NCBI RefSeq assembly: GCF_017316305.2
Contig: NZ_CP147250.1
Location: 1,012,001-1,076,000 of the forward strand
From: Enterococcus sp. DIV1094
GTDB taxonomy: Bacteria; Bacillota; Bacilli; Lactobacillales; Enterococcaceae
Length of the DNA stretch: 64,000 nt
Reading direction: 5' to 3'
Part shown: in pieces, positions 47,981 to 56,932 of the stretch
Layout: each line of letters starts with the position of its first letter
How positions within the stretch are numbered: the stretch's first letter is position 1
Notes under the pieces: generated by a model
The model's input: the letters and a program-made list of their open reading frames with translations, nothing else
Database searches by the model: none
What the model was told of the DNA's origin: nothing
Translations under genes and position numbers: made by a program

Positions 47981-48883
47981 TTATAATGACATTTGATGAT
48001 CTGGCGCTGGCAACTCACTCTTTAGTCCAAAGTCAACGCGATAAATTTGCTCCACAAAGCGTAACAGTTCGTATTTTTTCTGATATTGTTGCTTTGAATC
48101 CAAGTAGCAACTGACCGCTAATGCCTTTTTCACGTGATACTTTCCTTTTTCATTTCCCTTGATGATGTACCAGACGCCTTGCAAAAACAGTTGCAAGTTT
48201 CGCTCATAATATAGTTCTTCTTCAAGGAAATATTCTTCCAGTTTTGCCCCATATTTCCAAATCAGACGGCGATCTTGATTTTTAATAAATAGAATGAGGC
48301 CATTTGCCAACATACGAAACGTCTCACTTTGTCCACTGCGATTTTCTTCGTAGACCGCCAAACTCAGAAACGATTTTTCTAAGATCAAATCAATAAATTT
48401 AGAATGAAACGCATACATACAATTGGTAAATAAAAAAATCTCATAACGTGTCCATGTCTGCGCCTTCATTAAATATTGATAAACTTCTGAAGACAATACG
48501 TCGATTTTTTCTTCTTTTAATTGTGCGATCATCAAGCGACAAAGGCTGACCAGATGACGTTCTCTTTGTGTACTAGGTTCTTCTGTTTCATACAACATGA
48601 TAATACTATGTAATTCCAAACTATCTTTTTTCTCAAAAGCCACTACCGCTTCTTGCATCAATCGATTAACCTCGGATAAATCATTTGGAAAATTAAATAA
48701 CTGTAGTTCATCGTAGTCTAAATTGAGTTTTTTCAAAAAGTAAGTCAACTTACTGACTGTCGTATCTGCTTTGTTTTGAATAAAGCGTTTATAAACAGAA
48801 CGACTAGCTTCCTCCCCGCAAAGTTCTGCGATCGTTATTCCTTTTTGCTTTCTAACAAATTCAACGATTTCCCATACTTCCAT
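47981..48883 (-). CDS. Rgg/MutR-family transcriptional regulator
   Basis: The 300-residue protein has an N-terminal HTH (WEIVEFVRKQKGITIAELCG, residues 3-22) and a long helical C-terminal domain of the Rgg/GadR/MutR type (TPR-like, FEKKDSLELHSIIMLYE, KKALAVSCYLDSK). Rgg proteins usually respond to short peptides in streptococci; I found no short hydrophobic peptide gene beside it. The start at 48883 has AGGAG 8 nt upstream; the longer frame adds eight residues only. It lies 131 nt upstream of esxA on the same strand, so it may control the T7SS (inference). Confidence 0.85.
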   Translation of the reverse strand: MEVWEIVEFVRKQKGITIAELCGEEASRSVYKRFIQNKADTTVSKLTYFLKKLNLDYDELQLFNFPNDLSEVNRLMQEAVVAFEKKDSLELHSIIMLYETEEPSTQRERHLVSLCRLMIAQLKEEKIDVLSSEVYQYLMKAQTWTRYEIFLFTNCMYAFHSKFIDLILEKSFLSLAVYEENRSGQSETFRMLANGLILFIKNQDRRLIWKYGAKLEEYFLEEELYYERNLQLFLQGVWYIIKGNEKGKYHVKKALAVSCYLDSKQQYQKKYELLRFVEQIYRVDFGLKSELPAPDHQMSL

Positions 48884-49052
48884 TTTTTCACTCCTGACCC
48901 CTTTCACTGAAACTTGAACTCAAGGATTTTATAGAAAGAGCTTCTATGATCGAAATGTGATAAAGCTAAAAAATAGCTATTTATTTTAATCTTACCATCA
49001 TTTTCGCACGAATATCACATTTATTTATAATAACTAACGTTTTATCAAGAGA

Positions 49053-49102
49053 AACATTTCAATGCCAACCCTAAACAAATTAGATAACTAAATTGAAATG
49101 TT
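49053..49102. promoter_or_regulatory. Inverted repeat upstream of the Rgg-type gene
   Basis: AACATTTCAAT (49053-49063) and ATTGAAATGTT (49092-49102) are perfect complements, 28 nt apart, 170 nt before the regulator start. The rest of 48884-49168 is AT-rich leader without an ORF. Confidence 0.45.
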
Positions 49103-49168
49103 ATTTATACTAGTGATGAAAATGAAATAAACAGTGTATTCGCCGTTTAAAATGTAATGTTACCCGCA

Positions 49169-49223
49169 AAAAAAAGAATGAGCGCTCGCAACAACAATTT
49201 CTGCGATTTCTCATTCTTTTTTT
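49169..49223 (-). terminator. Terminator of the crtNM operon
   Basis: A run of A then GAATGAG (49169-49182) pairs with CTCATTC and a T-run (49210-49223), 34 nt after the crtM stop. Confidence 0.78.
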
Positions 49224-49256
49224 GATTCATCAGATTACTAAGATTAGCATGGCCAA

Positions 49257-50153
49257 TTATAAAGTTGATTGATGTGAATCATCTTTTCGTTTTTCGACAT
49301 CTTTTTTTGCTTTTCTTAGTAGTTGGACTTTTCTTAACTGACTGACATAGTTCTTACGATCTAACATCAGATAATGATTTTCTCTGATCACTGTTAATTG
49401 CTCTTTATAGATCATCGCAGCAGCAGTTAGTGCCAAGCGGCAATTTGGATCGATCAAAGGAAGCATCGCAAAAGAAGCTTCGTATTTTTGTTCTGCTTCA
49501 TTGGCTACTGCTTCCCACAGATCAATCAGTGATTTAGTAGGTTTACTTGCATGCAACATCGCTTCTGTCACACCATAATCACGCATCATTTCCTTTGGCA
49601 AATAAATCCGTCCCATTTGGTTATCTTCACCGATATCCCGTAAAATATTCGTCAACTGCATCGCTTCACCCAGTAGTTTTGCTGGCGATTGGATCTCTTC
49701 TGCTTGATCAGATAGTAAAGGTAATAGCATCAAGCCGACACTACCTGCGACATAGTAACAATAGTCTTCTAAGTCGGCAAACGTTTCTGGCTGGGTAAAG
49801 ACTAGATCTTGTTTTTGACCTTCGATCATGTCGTAAAAGGGCGCCAAATTCATTGGGTAAACGGAAAAGACAACTGACAAGGCACGCCAAATGGGTTCGT
49901 CAGGAATTTCCCCCAATGCAAAGGCATCTAATTGCTGTTTTAATGCCAACAACTTTTCTTCGCTATGTGCTAAGTCAACGGTATCATCTGCCAAGCGACA
50001 GAAGGCATAAATGGCATAGACACTTTTTGCTTTTTTTTCAGGAAGTTGAGAAAACGCTGCATAAAAAGATTTTGAATATTTTTTTATCACTGTTTCACAA
50101 TATGCAAAATCTTCCGCGTGTTTTTCAAACAATTCCTGATTAGTTTTTGTCAT
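49257..50153 (-). CDS. crtM: Dehydrosqualene (C30 phytoene) synthase
   Basis: CrtM condenses two farnesyl diphosphates to dehydrosqualene, the first step of C30 carotenoids. Both Asp-rich Mg-binding motifs are present: DDTVD at residues 56-60 and RDIGED in the NILRDIGEDNQMGRIYLP segment. Length is 298 residues. Its start lies inside the end of crtN (14-nt overlap), with GAGGAG upstream. The crtN-crtM pairing is the one that gives the yellow 4,4'-diaponeurosporene of pigmented enterococci. Confidence 0.95.
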   Translation of the reverse strand: MTKTNQELFEKHAEDFAYCETVIKKYSKSFYAAFSQLPEKKAKSVYAIYAFCRLADDTVDLAHSEEKLLALKQQLDAFALGEIPDEPIWRALSVVFSVYPMNLAPFYDMIEGQKQDLVFTQPETFADLEDYCYYVAGSVGLMLLPLLSDQAEEIQSPAKLLGEAMQLTNILRDIGEDNQMGRIYLPKEMMRDYGVTEAMLHASKPTKSLIDLWEAVANEAEQKYEASFAMLPLIDPNCRLALTAAAMIYKEQLTVIRENHYLMLDRKNYVSQLRKVQLLRKAKKDVEKRKDDSHQSTL

Positions 50154-51630
50154 CTTTAACCAACTCCTCTACCGCAAGCTTGGCACTTTGCATAACGATT
50201 GGTACACCAGCTCCGGGATGTGTACTGCTGCCGCAAAAATATAGATTTTCAGCAGAAGCAAATTTATTATGAGGGCGATAGTAATTACTTTGTTTTAAAG
50301 TTGGCTTCAAGCCAAACGTTGCCCCATTGTACGCATTGAAATGTTGTTCAAAATCTTTTGGTGTGTAATAACTTTCTGACACGATATGCTCTTCAATATC
50401 CGTAAAGTCCGTTTTTTCTTTTAACAACGTCAATACTTTTTGGCGGTATTCTTGGACTTTTGCTTCTGACCAATCTTCATATTTTGAAAGTTCCGGAACT
50501 GGAACTAGCACATATAGCCCTTCATGATTTTCTGGTGCCAGTGACTCATCCATGATCGTCGGGCGGTATAAATAAAAGGATGGATCTTCAGGCAACCGAC
50601 CGTCTTCAAACAAATCATCAATATTTCGTTTGAAGTCATCAGCAAAGTAAATACTGTGGAGATAATTCCCTGGATATTTTTTATCTAATCCCAAATAAAG
50701 TAAGAAACACGAACAAGAGTATTCCATCTTATCGATTTTCTTATCTGTATATTTCCCACGATTCTTTTCATCAGGGATCAACTCTTTCATCGCATAAGGG
50801 AAATCTGCGCCACAAACGACCGCATCTGCTTCCACTCGTTCCTGGCCGATTCGAACACCTTTTGCCACTTTATTTTCAATGATCAATTCATCAACGGGTG
50901 TATTATAATGGATCGTTCCACCTAATTCTTCTAGTAATTTGGCTAGTGAGGTCGCTAAAGTATACATACCTCCCTTGATAAAATGAACCCCATAGAGGAG
51001 TTCGATCATTGGGATGATCGTGTATAACGACGGGCCTTGGTATGGGGAAACACCGATGTATAGGGTTTGGAACGCCAATGATTTTCGCAATCGTTCATCT
51101 TTGACAAATTTAGCGATCGATGAATATGCGTCACTAAATGTTCTGAGACGAATCCCTGCCCAAAGTGATTTAGGATTATAAAAATCCCAAAAACCACGAA
51201 AGGATTTAGTAATAAATGCCTCTTTGGCTATGTTATAACGCTTGTAGATATCCGCTAGAAACGCATAATAGCCTTGCGCATCTTCTTGCGAAATCGCTTC
51301 GAGTGTCTTAGTCAATTCAATGAGATCATTTGAAAACTCGAGTGGTTCTTCTTTATTGAAGTAAAGCTTCAACATCGGATCAACTTTTTCCATCGGAATG
51401 TAGTCATCCGGGTTCTTTCCACAAAATTCAAACACTTCGCGATAGATTTCAGGCATCATCACGATCGTCGGGCCGACATCAAACGTGAACCCATCTTTTT
51501 TGATTTGGTTCATTTTGCCGCCAGGACCACTTTCTTTTTCGTACAGTGTTACTTCATAGCCTAATTTTTGCAAACGTACAGCTGCACTTAATCCTGCCAC
51601 TCCTGCACCTGTTACAATGACTTTTTTCAT
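50140..51630 (-). CDS. crtN: Dehydrosqualene desaturase
   Basis: CrtN is the FAD-dependent desaturase that converts dehydrosqualene to yellow 4,4'-diaponeurosporene. The dinucleotide-binding motif VTGAGVAGLSAAVRL is at the N-terminus, followed by the phytoene-desaturase segment GPGGKMNQI and FDVGPTIVMMP; the C-terminal FCGSSTHPGAGVPIV is the carotenoid-desaturase signature. The 496-residue ATG at 51630 has AGGTGG upstream; a GTG nine nt earlier is possible. No crtP, crtQ or crtO is in the window. Confidence 0.95.
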   Translation of the reverse strand: MKKVIVTGAGVAGLSAAVRLQKLGYEVTLYEKESGPGGKMNQIKKDGFTFDVGPTIVMMPEIYREVFEFCGKNPDDYIPMEKVDPMLKLYFNKEEPLEFSNDLIELTKTLEAISQEDAQGYYAFLADIYKRYNIAKEAFITKSFRGFWDFYNPKSLWAGIRLRTFSDAYSSIAKFVKDERLRKSLAFQTLYIGVSPYQGPSLYTIIPMIELLYGVHFIKGGMYTLATSLAKLLEELGGTIHYNTPVDELIIENKVAKGVRIGQERVEADAVVCGADFPYAMKELIPDEKNRGKYTDKKIDKMEYSCSCFLLYLGLDKKYPGNYLHSIYFADDFKRNIDDLFEDGRLPEDPSFYLYRPTIMDESLAPENHEGLYVLVPVPELSKYEDWSEAKVQEYRQKVLTLLKEKTDFTDIEEHIVSESYYTPKDFEQHFNAYNGATFGLKPTLKQSNYYRPHNKFASAENLYFCGSSTHPGAGVPIVMQSAKLAVEELVKDDKN

Positions 51631-51664
51631 GACATCCACCTACTCAATTCTTGTTCTATAAATT

Positions 51665-51680
51665 TTTATCATCTGATAAA
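51665..51680. promoter_or_regulatory. Palindrome in the crtN leader
   Basis: TTTATCATCTGATAAA has 7-nt complementary arms, 35 nt before crtN, and is a candidate operator. The rest of 51681-51880 is AT-rich with no ORF that has a ribosome site. Confidence 0.4.
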
Positions 51681-51883
51681 TTTTAGGATATCATTAAATT
51701 TGTTATGTCATAAAATAAAACGCTCAAATAACATTAGTTACATTAAATTTTCTTCATTTTTCATCCCTTTCCATTCATTTTTTATCATTTTTCACTCACT
51801 ATCAGTTTGTCGTGAAATATATAATCGAAACATCCGCTATCTCCTACAAGAGAATAAAGCTTGCCATAAAGCGAATCTGCCAC

Positions 51884-51940
51884 AAAAAAAGCCGTAACAT
51901 CTAAAAATATCGAAATATTTTCGGATGCTACGGCCTTTTT
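51884..51940. terminator. Terminator after the dus gene
   Basis: AAAAAAGCCGTA and TACGGCCTTTTTT are complementary across a further imperfect stem (ATC/GAT, AATATT) and end in T-runs on both strands. Confidence 0.8.
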
Positions 51941-51970
51941 TGATGTTCATTTTTATCACGACTCAACTGT

Positions 51971-52936
51971 TTATTCAGTTTTATGTTGAAATTCATCTAA
52001 TCGTGCCCGAACTTCATCGGTAGATTTCGTGTTCATCAATTGTACACGTAAATCATTTGCCCCTGGAAACCCTTTGACATAGATTTTAAAGAAGCGATGT
52101 AATCCAGTGATCGAACGAGGGATTTCTTTTGCATAATGATCTTGCAAATCTAGTTGTAAACGTAATAGATCAATCAGTTCTTCTGCTGAATGTTCTCTTG
52201 GCTCTTTTTCAAAGGCAAATGGATTTTTAAAGATTCCTCGACCAATCATGATTCCGTCTACACCATATTTTTCAGCTAATTCGAGCCCAGTTTGGCGGTC
52301 AGGAATGTCGCCATTGATCGTCAATTTCGTTTGCGGTGCGATTTTGTCACGCAAGGCTACGACTTCAGGAATCAATTCCCAATGCGCCTCTACTTTACTC
52401 ATTTCTTTACGTGTTCGCAAATGAACAGAAAGATTCGCAATGTCTTGCTTTAACAAATGGCTGAGCCAATCAATCATCTCTGCTTGCTCCGTATAACCAA
52501 TACGCGTTTTCACACTTACCGGCAACCCTCCAGCTTTGGCAGCTTCGATCAATTCAGCCGCAACTTCAGGTCTTAAAATCAACCCGCTGCCTTTTCCTCG
52601 TTCTGCCACATTAGGTACCGGGCAGCCCATATTGATGTCGATTCCTTTAAAGCCCATTTCAGCTAGTTGGATACTCATCTCTCTGAAAAATTCCGGTTTA
52701 TCTCCCCAAATATGTGCCACCATTGGCTGTTCATCTTCGGTAAATGTCAAACGTCCTTTGACACTTTCTTTGCCATCTGGATGACAAAAGCTATCTGAGT
52801 TGGTAAATTCGGTGAAATACACATCCGGCGCGCCGGCTTTTTGGACGACATGCCGAAAAACCACATCTGTCACATCTTCCATTGGTGCTAATACAAAAAA
52901 GGGCGTAGGTAATTCAGCCCAAAAATTATCTTTCAT
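51971..52936 (-). CDS. tRNA-dihydrouridine synthase
   Basis: The 321-residue flavoprotein reduces uridine in the tRNA D-loop. The FMN-binding start [10 protein letters not shown], catalytic Cys in [10 protein letters not shown], and phosphate-binding GIMIGRGIF are all present; it resembles the DusA/DusB/DusC superfamily but I cannot assign the subtype. The start at 52936 has GGAG 8 nt upstream; a GTG at 52945 adds three residues. It has its own terminator and lies beside the palindromic repeats. Confidence 0.93.
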   Translation of the reverse strand: MKDNFWAELPTPFFVLAPMEDVTDVVFRHVVQKAGAPDVYFTEFTNSDSFCHPDGKESVKGRLTFTEDEQPMVAHIWGDKPEFFREMSIQLAEMGFKGIDINMGCPVPNVAERGKGSGLILRPEVAAELIEAAKAGGLPVSVKTRIGYTEQAEMIDWLSHLLKQDIANLSVHLRTRKEMSKVEAHWELIPEVVALRDKIAPQTKLTINGDIPDRQTGLELAEKYGVDGIMIGRGIFKNPFAFEKEPREHSAEELIDLLRLQLDLQDHYAKEIPRSITGLHRFFKIYVKGFPGANDLRVQLMNTKSTDEVRARLDEFQHKTE

Positions 52937-53019
52937 TAAGTACACTCCATTTCGCTATATGCAAAGTTCCATCAAAAACATTGTTGCCATTATACTAGGA
53001 AAAAGAAAAAGAAGCAAAG

Positions 53020-53280
53020 AGGTTGTGAAAGGAGCGGTCAGCACTAAGGCATAAGACAGGGAAATTGAAAATGGCTCTTTCATTTTTGATTTTTCTGGCT
53101 TATGACCGAAGTGTTGCTCCTTGAACACCGTTTATCCAGGTTGTGAGAAAGCCGATCAGCTCCGAATAGTAAGGCGGAAATTGGGAAAATAGCTTCTCAT
53201 ATTTTTTCAATTTTCGACTTACTATTGAAGGAGTTGGCTTTTGAACACCGTTTATCCAGGTTGTGAGAGGAGCGGTCAGC
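53020..53280. repeat. Palindromic intergenic repeat, two full units plus a partial unit
   Basis: The 28-nt block that starts TTGAACACCGTTTATCC occurs at 53121-53148 and again at 53241-53268, an exact 120-bp period. Related heads GGTTGTGA(A/G)A at 53021, 53139 and 53259 start each unit, and each full unit folds into a long imperfect hairpin (about 53028-53122 and 53147-53242). The third copy ends 4 nt from the ABC permease stop. No ORF lies inside. Confidence 0.85.
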
Positions 53281-53283
53281 TTA

Positions 53284-54054
53284 TTAACTTCTCAACCCTC
53301 TACCTTTGTTGATCAAGTACCAACACGTTGAATAAAGCACAACGATGAACAGCACAAGGATTGCAATTGAAACAAAGATCGGTACATCTGTCGTGCCTAA
53401 GAAACCATATCGGAAACTTGAGATCATATAAACAATTGGATTCACTTTTGAGATGGCTTGCCAAATCGGTGGCAACATTGAAATCGAATAGAAGACTCCA
53501 CCAAGGTAAGTCAACGGCTGTAACACAAACGTTGGTACGATGGATACGTCATCATAAGATTGCGCGAAAATCCCATTGATCAAGCCAGCAAGAGAGAATA
53601 AGATGGCGGTCATCAATAGCGTCAATACAACGATCGTCCATGAATAGACATGTAATGGAACAAAAAACAGAGAAATCATTGTGACTAAAGCACCGACCAA
53701 GACACTTCGGCCTAATCCACCGATCACAAATCCCCAGATGATGACGTGTGTTGGTACGGGCGCAACTAAAATCTCTTCGATGTTCTTTTGGAATTTTTGT
53801 GAAAAGAACGAGGAAGAAACATTTGAATAAGAGCTTGTGATGGCTGACATCATGATCAATCCTGGAACGATAAATTCCATGTAAGAAAAGCCACCCATAT
53901 CCCCGATCCGTCCACCGATCATTTTTCCGAAGATGATAAAATACAAGGACGTAGTGATCACTGGTGGTACTAAGGTTTGTACCCAGATACGCATATAGCG
54001 ATTGGTTTCTTTGATTGCTAAACTTTTTAATGCAGTAAAATAAAGATTAAACAT
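53284..54054 (-). CDS. ABC-2 type permease (YadH-like)
   Basis: The 256-residue protein has six membrane helices and the ABC-2 signature near the end of helix 5 (FVLQPLTYLGGVFYSISMLP), as in YadH-type exporters. It pairs with the ATPase gene directly upstream, which it overlaps by 8 nt. The ATG at 54054 is used; the longer frame starts at a GTG with GGAGG but lies inside the ATPase gene. Substrate is unknown; such exporters move drugs, lipids or polysaccharide. Confidence 0.88.
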   Translation of the reverse strand: MFNLYFTALKSLAIKETNRYMRIWVQTLVPPVITTSLYFIIFGKMIGGRIGDMGGFSYMEFIVPGLIMMSAITSSYSNVSSSFFSQKFQKNIEEILVAPVPTHVIIWGFVIGGLGRSVLVGALVTMISLFFVPLHVYSWTIVVLTLLMTAILFSLAGLINGIFAQSYDDVSIVPTFVLQPLTYLGGVFYSISMLPPIWQAISKVNPIVYMISSFRYGFLGTTDVPIFVSIAILVLFIVVLYSTCWYLINKGRGLRS

Positions 54055-54988
54055 TTTCTTTCGTTGCCTCCACATGATAGGTTTCTTCCGTAATTTTCAA
54101 GAATAGTTCTTCTAAACGATTGGACTTATTACGCATGGATAATACTTTGATTCCTTGCGCACTTAACTGTTCAAAGATTCCATTCACGCCTTGATTACGC
54201 TCTACTTCGACCGCAAGCGTGCGTTCATCTTCTAAAACACTCGTATAGTCAACGATCTCTGGCTTTTTGTCATAAGGTGCTAAGTCAAAGATAAACGTTT
54301 CGAATTGCAATTTGGACAGCAATGCTTTCATAGAAGTATTCTCAATCAACTCACCCGATTGGATGATCCCGATATTACGGCAAAGCATTTCTGCTTCTTC
54401 CAAATAATGGGTCGTCAAAATGATTGTTGTGCCTGCATTGTTCAACTCACGTAGAAATTCCCACATTTCTCTTCTTAATTCAATATCGACACCTGCTGTC
54501 GGTTCATCAAGAATCAATAATTTAGGTTCATGCATCAATGCTCGGGCGATCATCAAACGACGCTTCATCCCACCTGAAAGCATCCGCGCACGAACATTTC
54601 GTTTCTCCCATAAATTAGACTGTTTGAGGTATTTCTCACTACGTTTCAATGCTTCGTTACGAGAAACACCATAATAACCCGCTTGATTGACAACGATTTG
54701 TTGTACTGTTTCAAACGGATTGAAGTTGAACTCTTGGGGAACTAAACCGATTTGTTGTTTCGCTCGTACTAAATCTATATCCAGATCATAGCCAAATACT
54801 TTCACTTTTCCTGAAGTCTTATTCACCAATGAAGTGATGATACCGATCGTTGTCGATTTCCCTGCGCCATTTGGTCCTAGCAGTGCATAAAAGTCACCTT
54901 CTTCAACCGTTAGATTGATGCCTCGCAGTGCTTCAACACCTGTCGCATAGATTTTTCTCAAGTCATTTATCTCAAGAGCATTTGTCAT
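54047..54988 (-). CDS. ABC transporter ATP-binding protein (YadG-like)
   Basis: The 313-residue ATPase has Walker A GPNGAGKST, the signature LSGGMKRR, Walker B LLILDEPTAGVD and the switch His in LTTHYLEE. A C-terminal regulatory extension of about 90 residues (after 220) is typical of YadG. It forms a complete exporter with the permease. AAGGAG lies 13 nt before the ATG, somewhat far. Confidence 0.9.
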   Translation of the reverse strand: MTNALEINDLRKIYATGVEALRGINLTVEEGDFYALLGPNGAGKSTTIGIITSLVNKTSGKVKVFGYDLDIDLVRAKQQIGLVPQEFNFNPFETVQQIVVNQAGYYGVSRNEALKRSEKYLKQSNLWEKRNVRARMLSGGMKRRLMIARALMHEPKLLILDEPTAGVDIELRREMWEFLRELNNAGTTIILTTHYLEEAEMLCRNIGIIQSGELIENTSMKALLSKLQFETFIFDLAPYDKKPEIVDYTSVLEDERTLAVEVERNQGVNGIFEQLSAQGIKVLSMRNKSNRLEELFLKITEETYHVEATKENV

Positions 54989-55040
54989 TTTTTTTATAAC
55001 TCTCCTTATTTTGTCTGATTTACTATTTTAGCATGTATTG

Positions 55041-55080
55041 AGGTTGTGAGAAAGTCGTTCAGCTCCGAGTATCACAGTAA
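55041..55080. repeat. Truncated copy of the palindromic intergenic repeat
   Basis: The first arm of the 53-kb repeat recurs here (AGGTTGTGAGAAAG, TTCAGCTCCGAGTA), without the second arm. It lies on the upstream side of the ABC operon, so the transporter pair is bracketed by copies in the same direction. Confidence 0.7.
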
Positions 55081-55090
55081 AAAATGAAAA

Positions 55091-55140
55091 AACCACAAGA
55101 AATTCCAGAAAAATATATCTGGCATGCTAGTGGTTTTTTC
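55091..55140 (-). terminator. Terminator of the MutS-like gene
   Basis: AAAAAACCAC pairs with GTGGTTTTTT, with an inner TCCAGA/TCTGG stem. It lies 49 nt past the gene end. Confidence 0.75.
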
Positions 55141-55189
55141 CCTATCAATGATGTCGTTTAGCTGTTTCCTCTTTGTTTCATATTAGTTC

Positions 55190-56839
55190 TTATTCAACTA
55201 CTCGCCATTGGCGATGTTGATCAAAAAAGGCGGCTTCTGCTTGTGCCTCGTCAACGATGGCTTTAGGGTATTTCAGCACATCTAATAAAGCAATGGCATT
55301 TCTTGTTTTAGCAGGTCCTTGTTTTAATTTAAAGTCAAAGCTGATCCCTTTTTCAGGCGTTACTTGCTCTTCGAAATGGACATTGGCACAATCTTTCTTC
55401 AAGATCTCTGTCAGTTCGATATCGTGTGTTGCAACAAATGCTAACGATGGATAATCACTCAGCCAGTTCACGATTGCTGCCGAAGAAGCAATCCGTTCAA
55501 TCGTATTTGTGCCTTTCAAAATCTCATCGACAAAGCAATAACAGCGTTCATTAGTTTCCACTTGTTGCAATAAACGCTTGATCGATTTGATTTCTGAAAC
55601 AAAGTAACTATCGCCTTCAAATAAGTTATCTTCGATCGCCATTGAGGTCAAGACATGACCGGGTTGGAGCGTGAAAGATTCGGCTAAAGCGGTTTGGATC
55701 GTTTGCGCTAAAATGCAGTTGATCGCAATACTTTTAACATACGTCGATTTTCCTGAAGCATTCGAGCCTGTGACCAATGTGTTCTGTTGCCAAGCGATTG
55801 GATTGACGACTGCCTCTGAAATCAAAGGATGGTACGTATCATCTGCGATGATCCCGCCTTCTGAAACCACTGGTTGGCAGGAATAAGGCATGTACGTGCG
55901 ATAGTTCAACACCGCCGCTGCCACTTCTAACTCGCCTAATAATTGCCATAGATCGATTGCTTCTTTCGTTTTTTTCTCCAATCGACTAATAACAAAATGA
56001 TACGAAATAAAAGGTAACATGAACATCATATTCAAATAGTCAAAAAACAACTCCGCTTCCGAGCCATTTTTCACGCGAAACGAAAAGCCGAACTTAGGGA
56101 TATCTCTCAAAGGATGAACATTTTTTTGCAGTTCCGCTTGCAATGGTGTGGCAAACGTAGCGATTTTTTTCGCCGCAGAAATCGTGGAAACAAGATAGCC
56201 CATACTGTTAAGTTCTGTTTCGAGCGTTTGTTTTTTTATCAAATAATAGATCGTATTGAACAATACGCTAACGATTGCGACAAAGATCCCGACCATTTGC
56301 CCGAGTAAAAATAGCCCTAAGCCAATGAGCGGTAACATGCCTAAGAAAGCAAACAAACCGATATGACCAATTTTCTTGCTCTTACCATCTGCTAAATATT
56401 GTTTGGCAAAATTTCGATCTTTTTTCCCTAGTCGTGCAAATTGATACTGGATCTCTTCTCTCAATTTAGGATTTTCTTGGTAGAAAGTGATTAATTGTTC
56501 TAACCGTTGATCGTGTCCAAAATCAAAGTTACGTAGACGTTGGTACAACGCTTCTGAACCTACACTCGAATACGTATGATTGACTGTTTCGAATACTTCA
56601 AACATATCCAGATCATACCAAGTCAAATCATCGACTTCGCTATCCCACGTTCGAAACTTTTTTTCTGTCTGCCAAGCTTCTTTTAAGCTTTCCTCCTTAT
56701 CGAATCGTACTTGATATGGAAGTTTGCCCCACTTGTAACGGACATCGACTCTTAGTTTTCTTCGTGAATTGATTTCTAACGCAACTAAGACTCCGATAAG
56801 TCCGACGATAAGAAGGATGATAAATTCTGTTTGACTCAT
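55190..56839 (-). CDS. Membrane-anchored MutS-family ATPase
   Basis: The 549-residue protein has an N-terminal membrane helix (5-20), a second hydrophobic region of about 45 residues near 170-215 (IGLFAFLGMLPLIGLG...), a MutS core-like helical domain and a C-terminal MutS ATPase domain with Walker A GSNASGKST near residue 360 and Walker B CYCFVDEILKGTNT. The mismatch-binding N-terminal domain of MutS and the Smr nuclease of MutS2 are both absent. Mismatch repair is therefore unlikely; the role is unknown. The ATG at 56839 has GGAG 7 nt upstream. Confidence 0.85.
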   Translation of the reverse strand: MSQTEFIILLIVGLIGVLVALEINSRRKLRVDVRYKWGKLPYQVRFDKEESLKEAWQTEKKFRTWDSEVDDLTWYDLDMFEVFETVNHTYSSVGSEALYQRLRNFDFGHDQRLEQLITFYQENPKLREEIQYQFARLGKKDRNFAKQYLADGKSKKIGHIGLFAFLGMLPLIGLGLFLLGQMVGIFVAIVSVLFNTIYYLIKKQTLETELNSMGYLVSTISAAKKIATFATPLQAELQKNVHPLRDIPKFGFSFRVKNGSEAELFFDYLNMMFMLPFISYHFVISRLEKKTKEAIDLWQLLGELEVAAAVLNYRTYMPYSCQPVVSEGGIIADDTYHPLISEAVVNPIAWQQNTLVTGSNASGKSTYVKSIAINCILAQTIQTALAESFTLQPGHVLTSMAIEDNLFEGDSYFVSEIKSIKRLLQQVETNERCYCFVDEILKGTNTIERIASSAAIVNWLSDYPSLAFVATHDIELTEILKKDCANVHFEEQVTPEKGISFDFKLKQGPAKTRNAIALLDVLKYPKAIVDEAQAEAAFFDQHRQWRVVE

Positions 56840-56932
56840 AACTTTTCTCCAATCTATTGAATACTTCAAGTATAGCATTGATTGGAAACATAAATAGAGT
56901 TATAAAAAAACTATCCATCTTTTTCATCACAA

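Noticed and set aside
53020..53280. Possible CRISPR array
   Set aside because: The repeated blocks are 120 bp apart and themselves palindromic, with related rather than unique sequence between them; no cas genes.
55190..56839. MutS2 or MutS mismatch repair protein
   Set aside because: The diagnostic N-terminal mismatch domain and the Smr domain are both missing.
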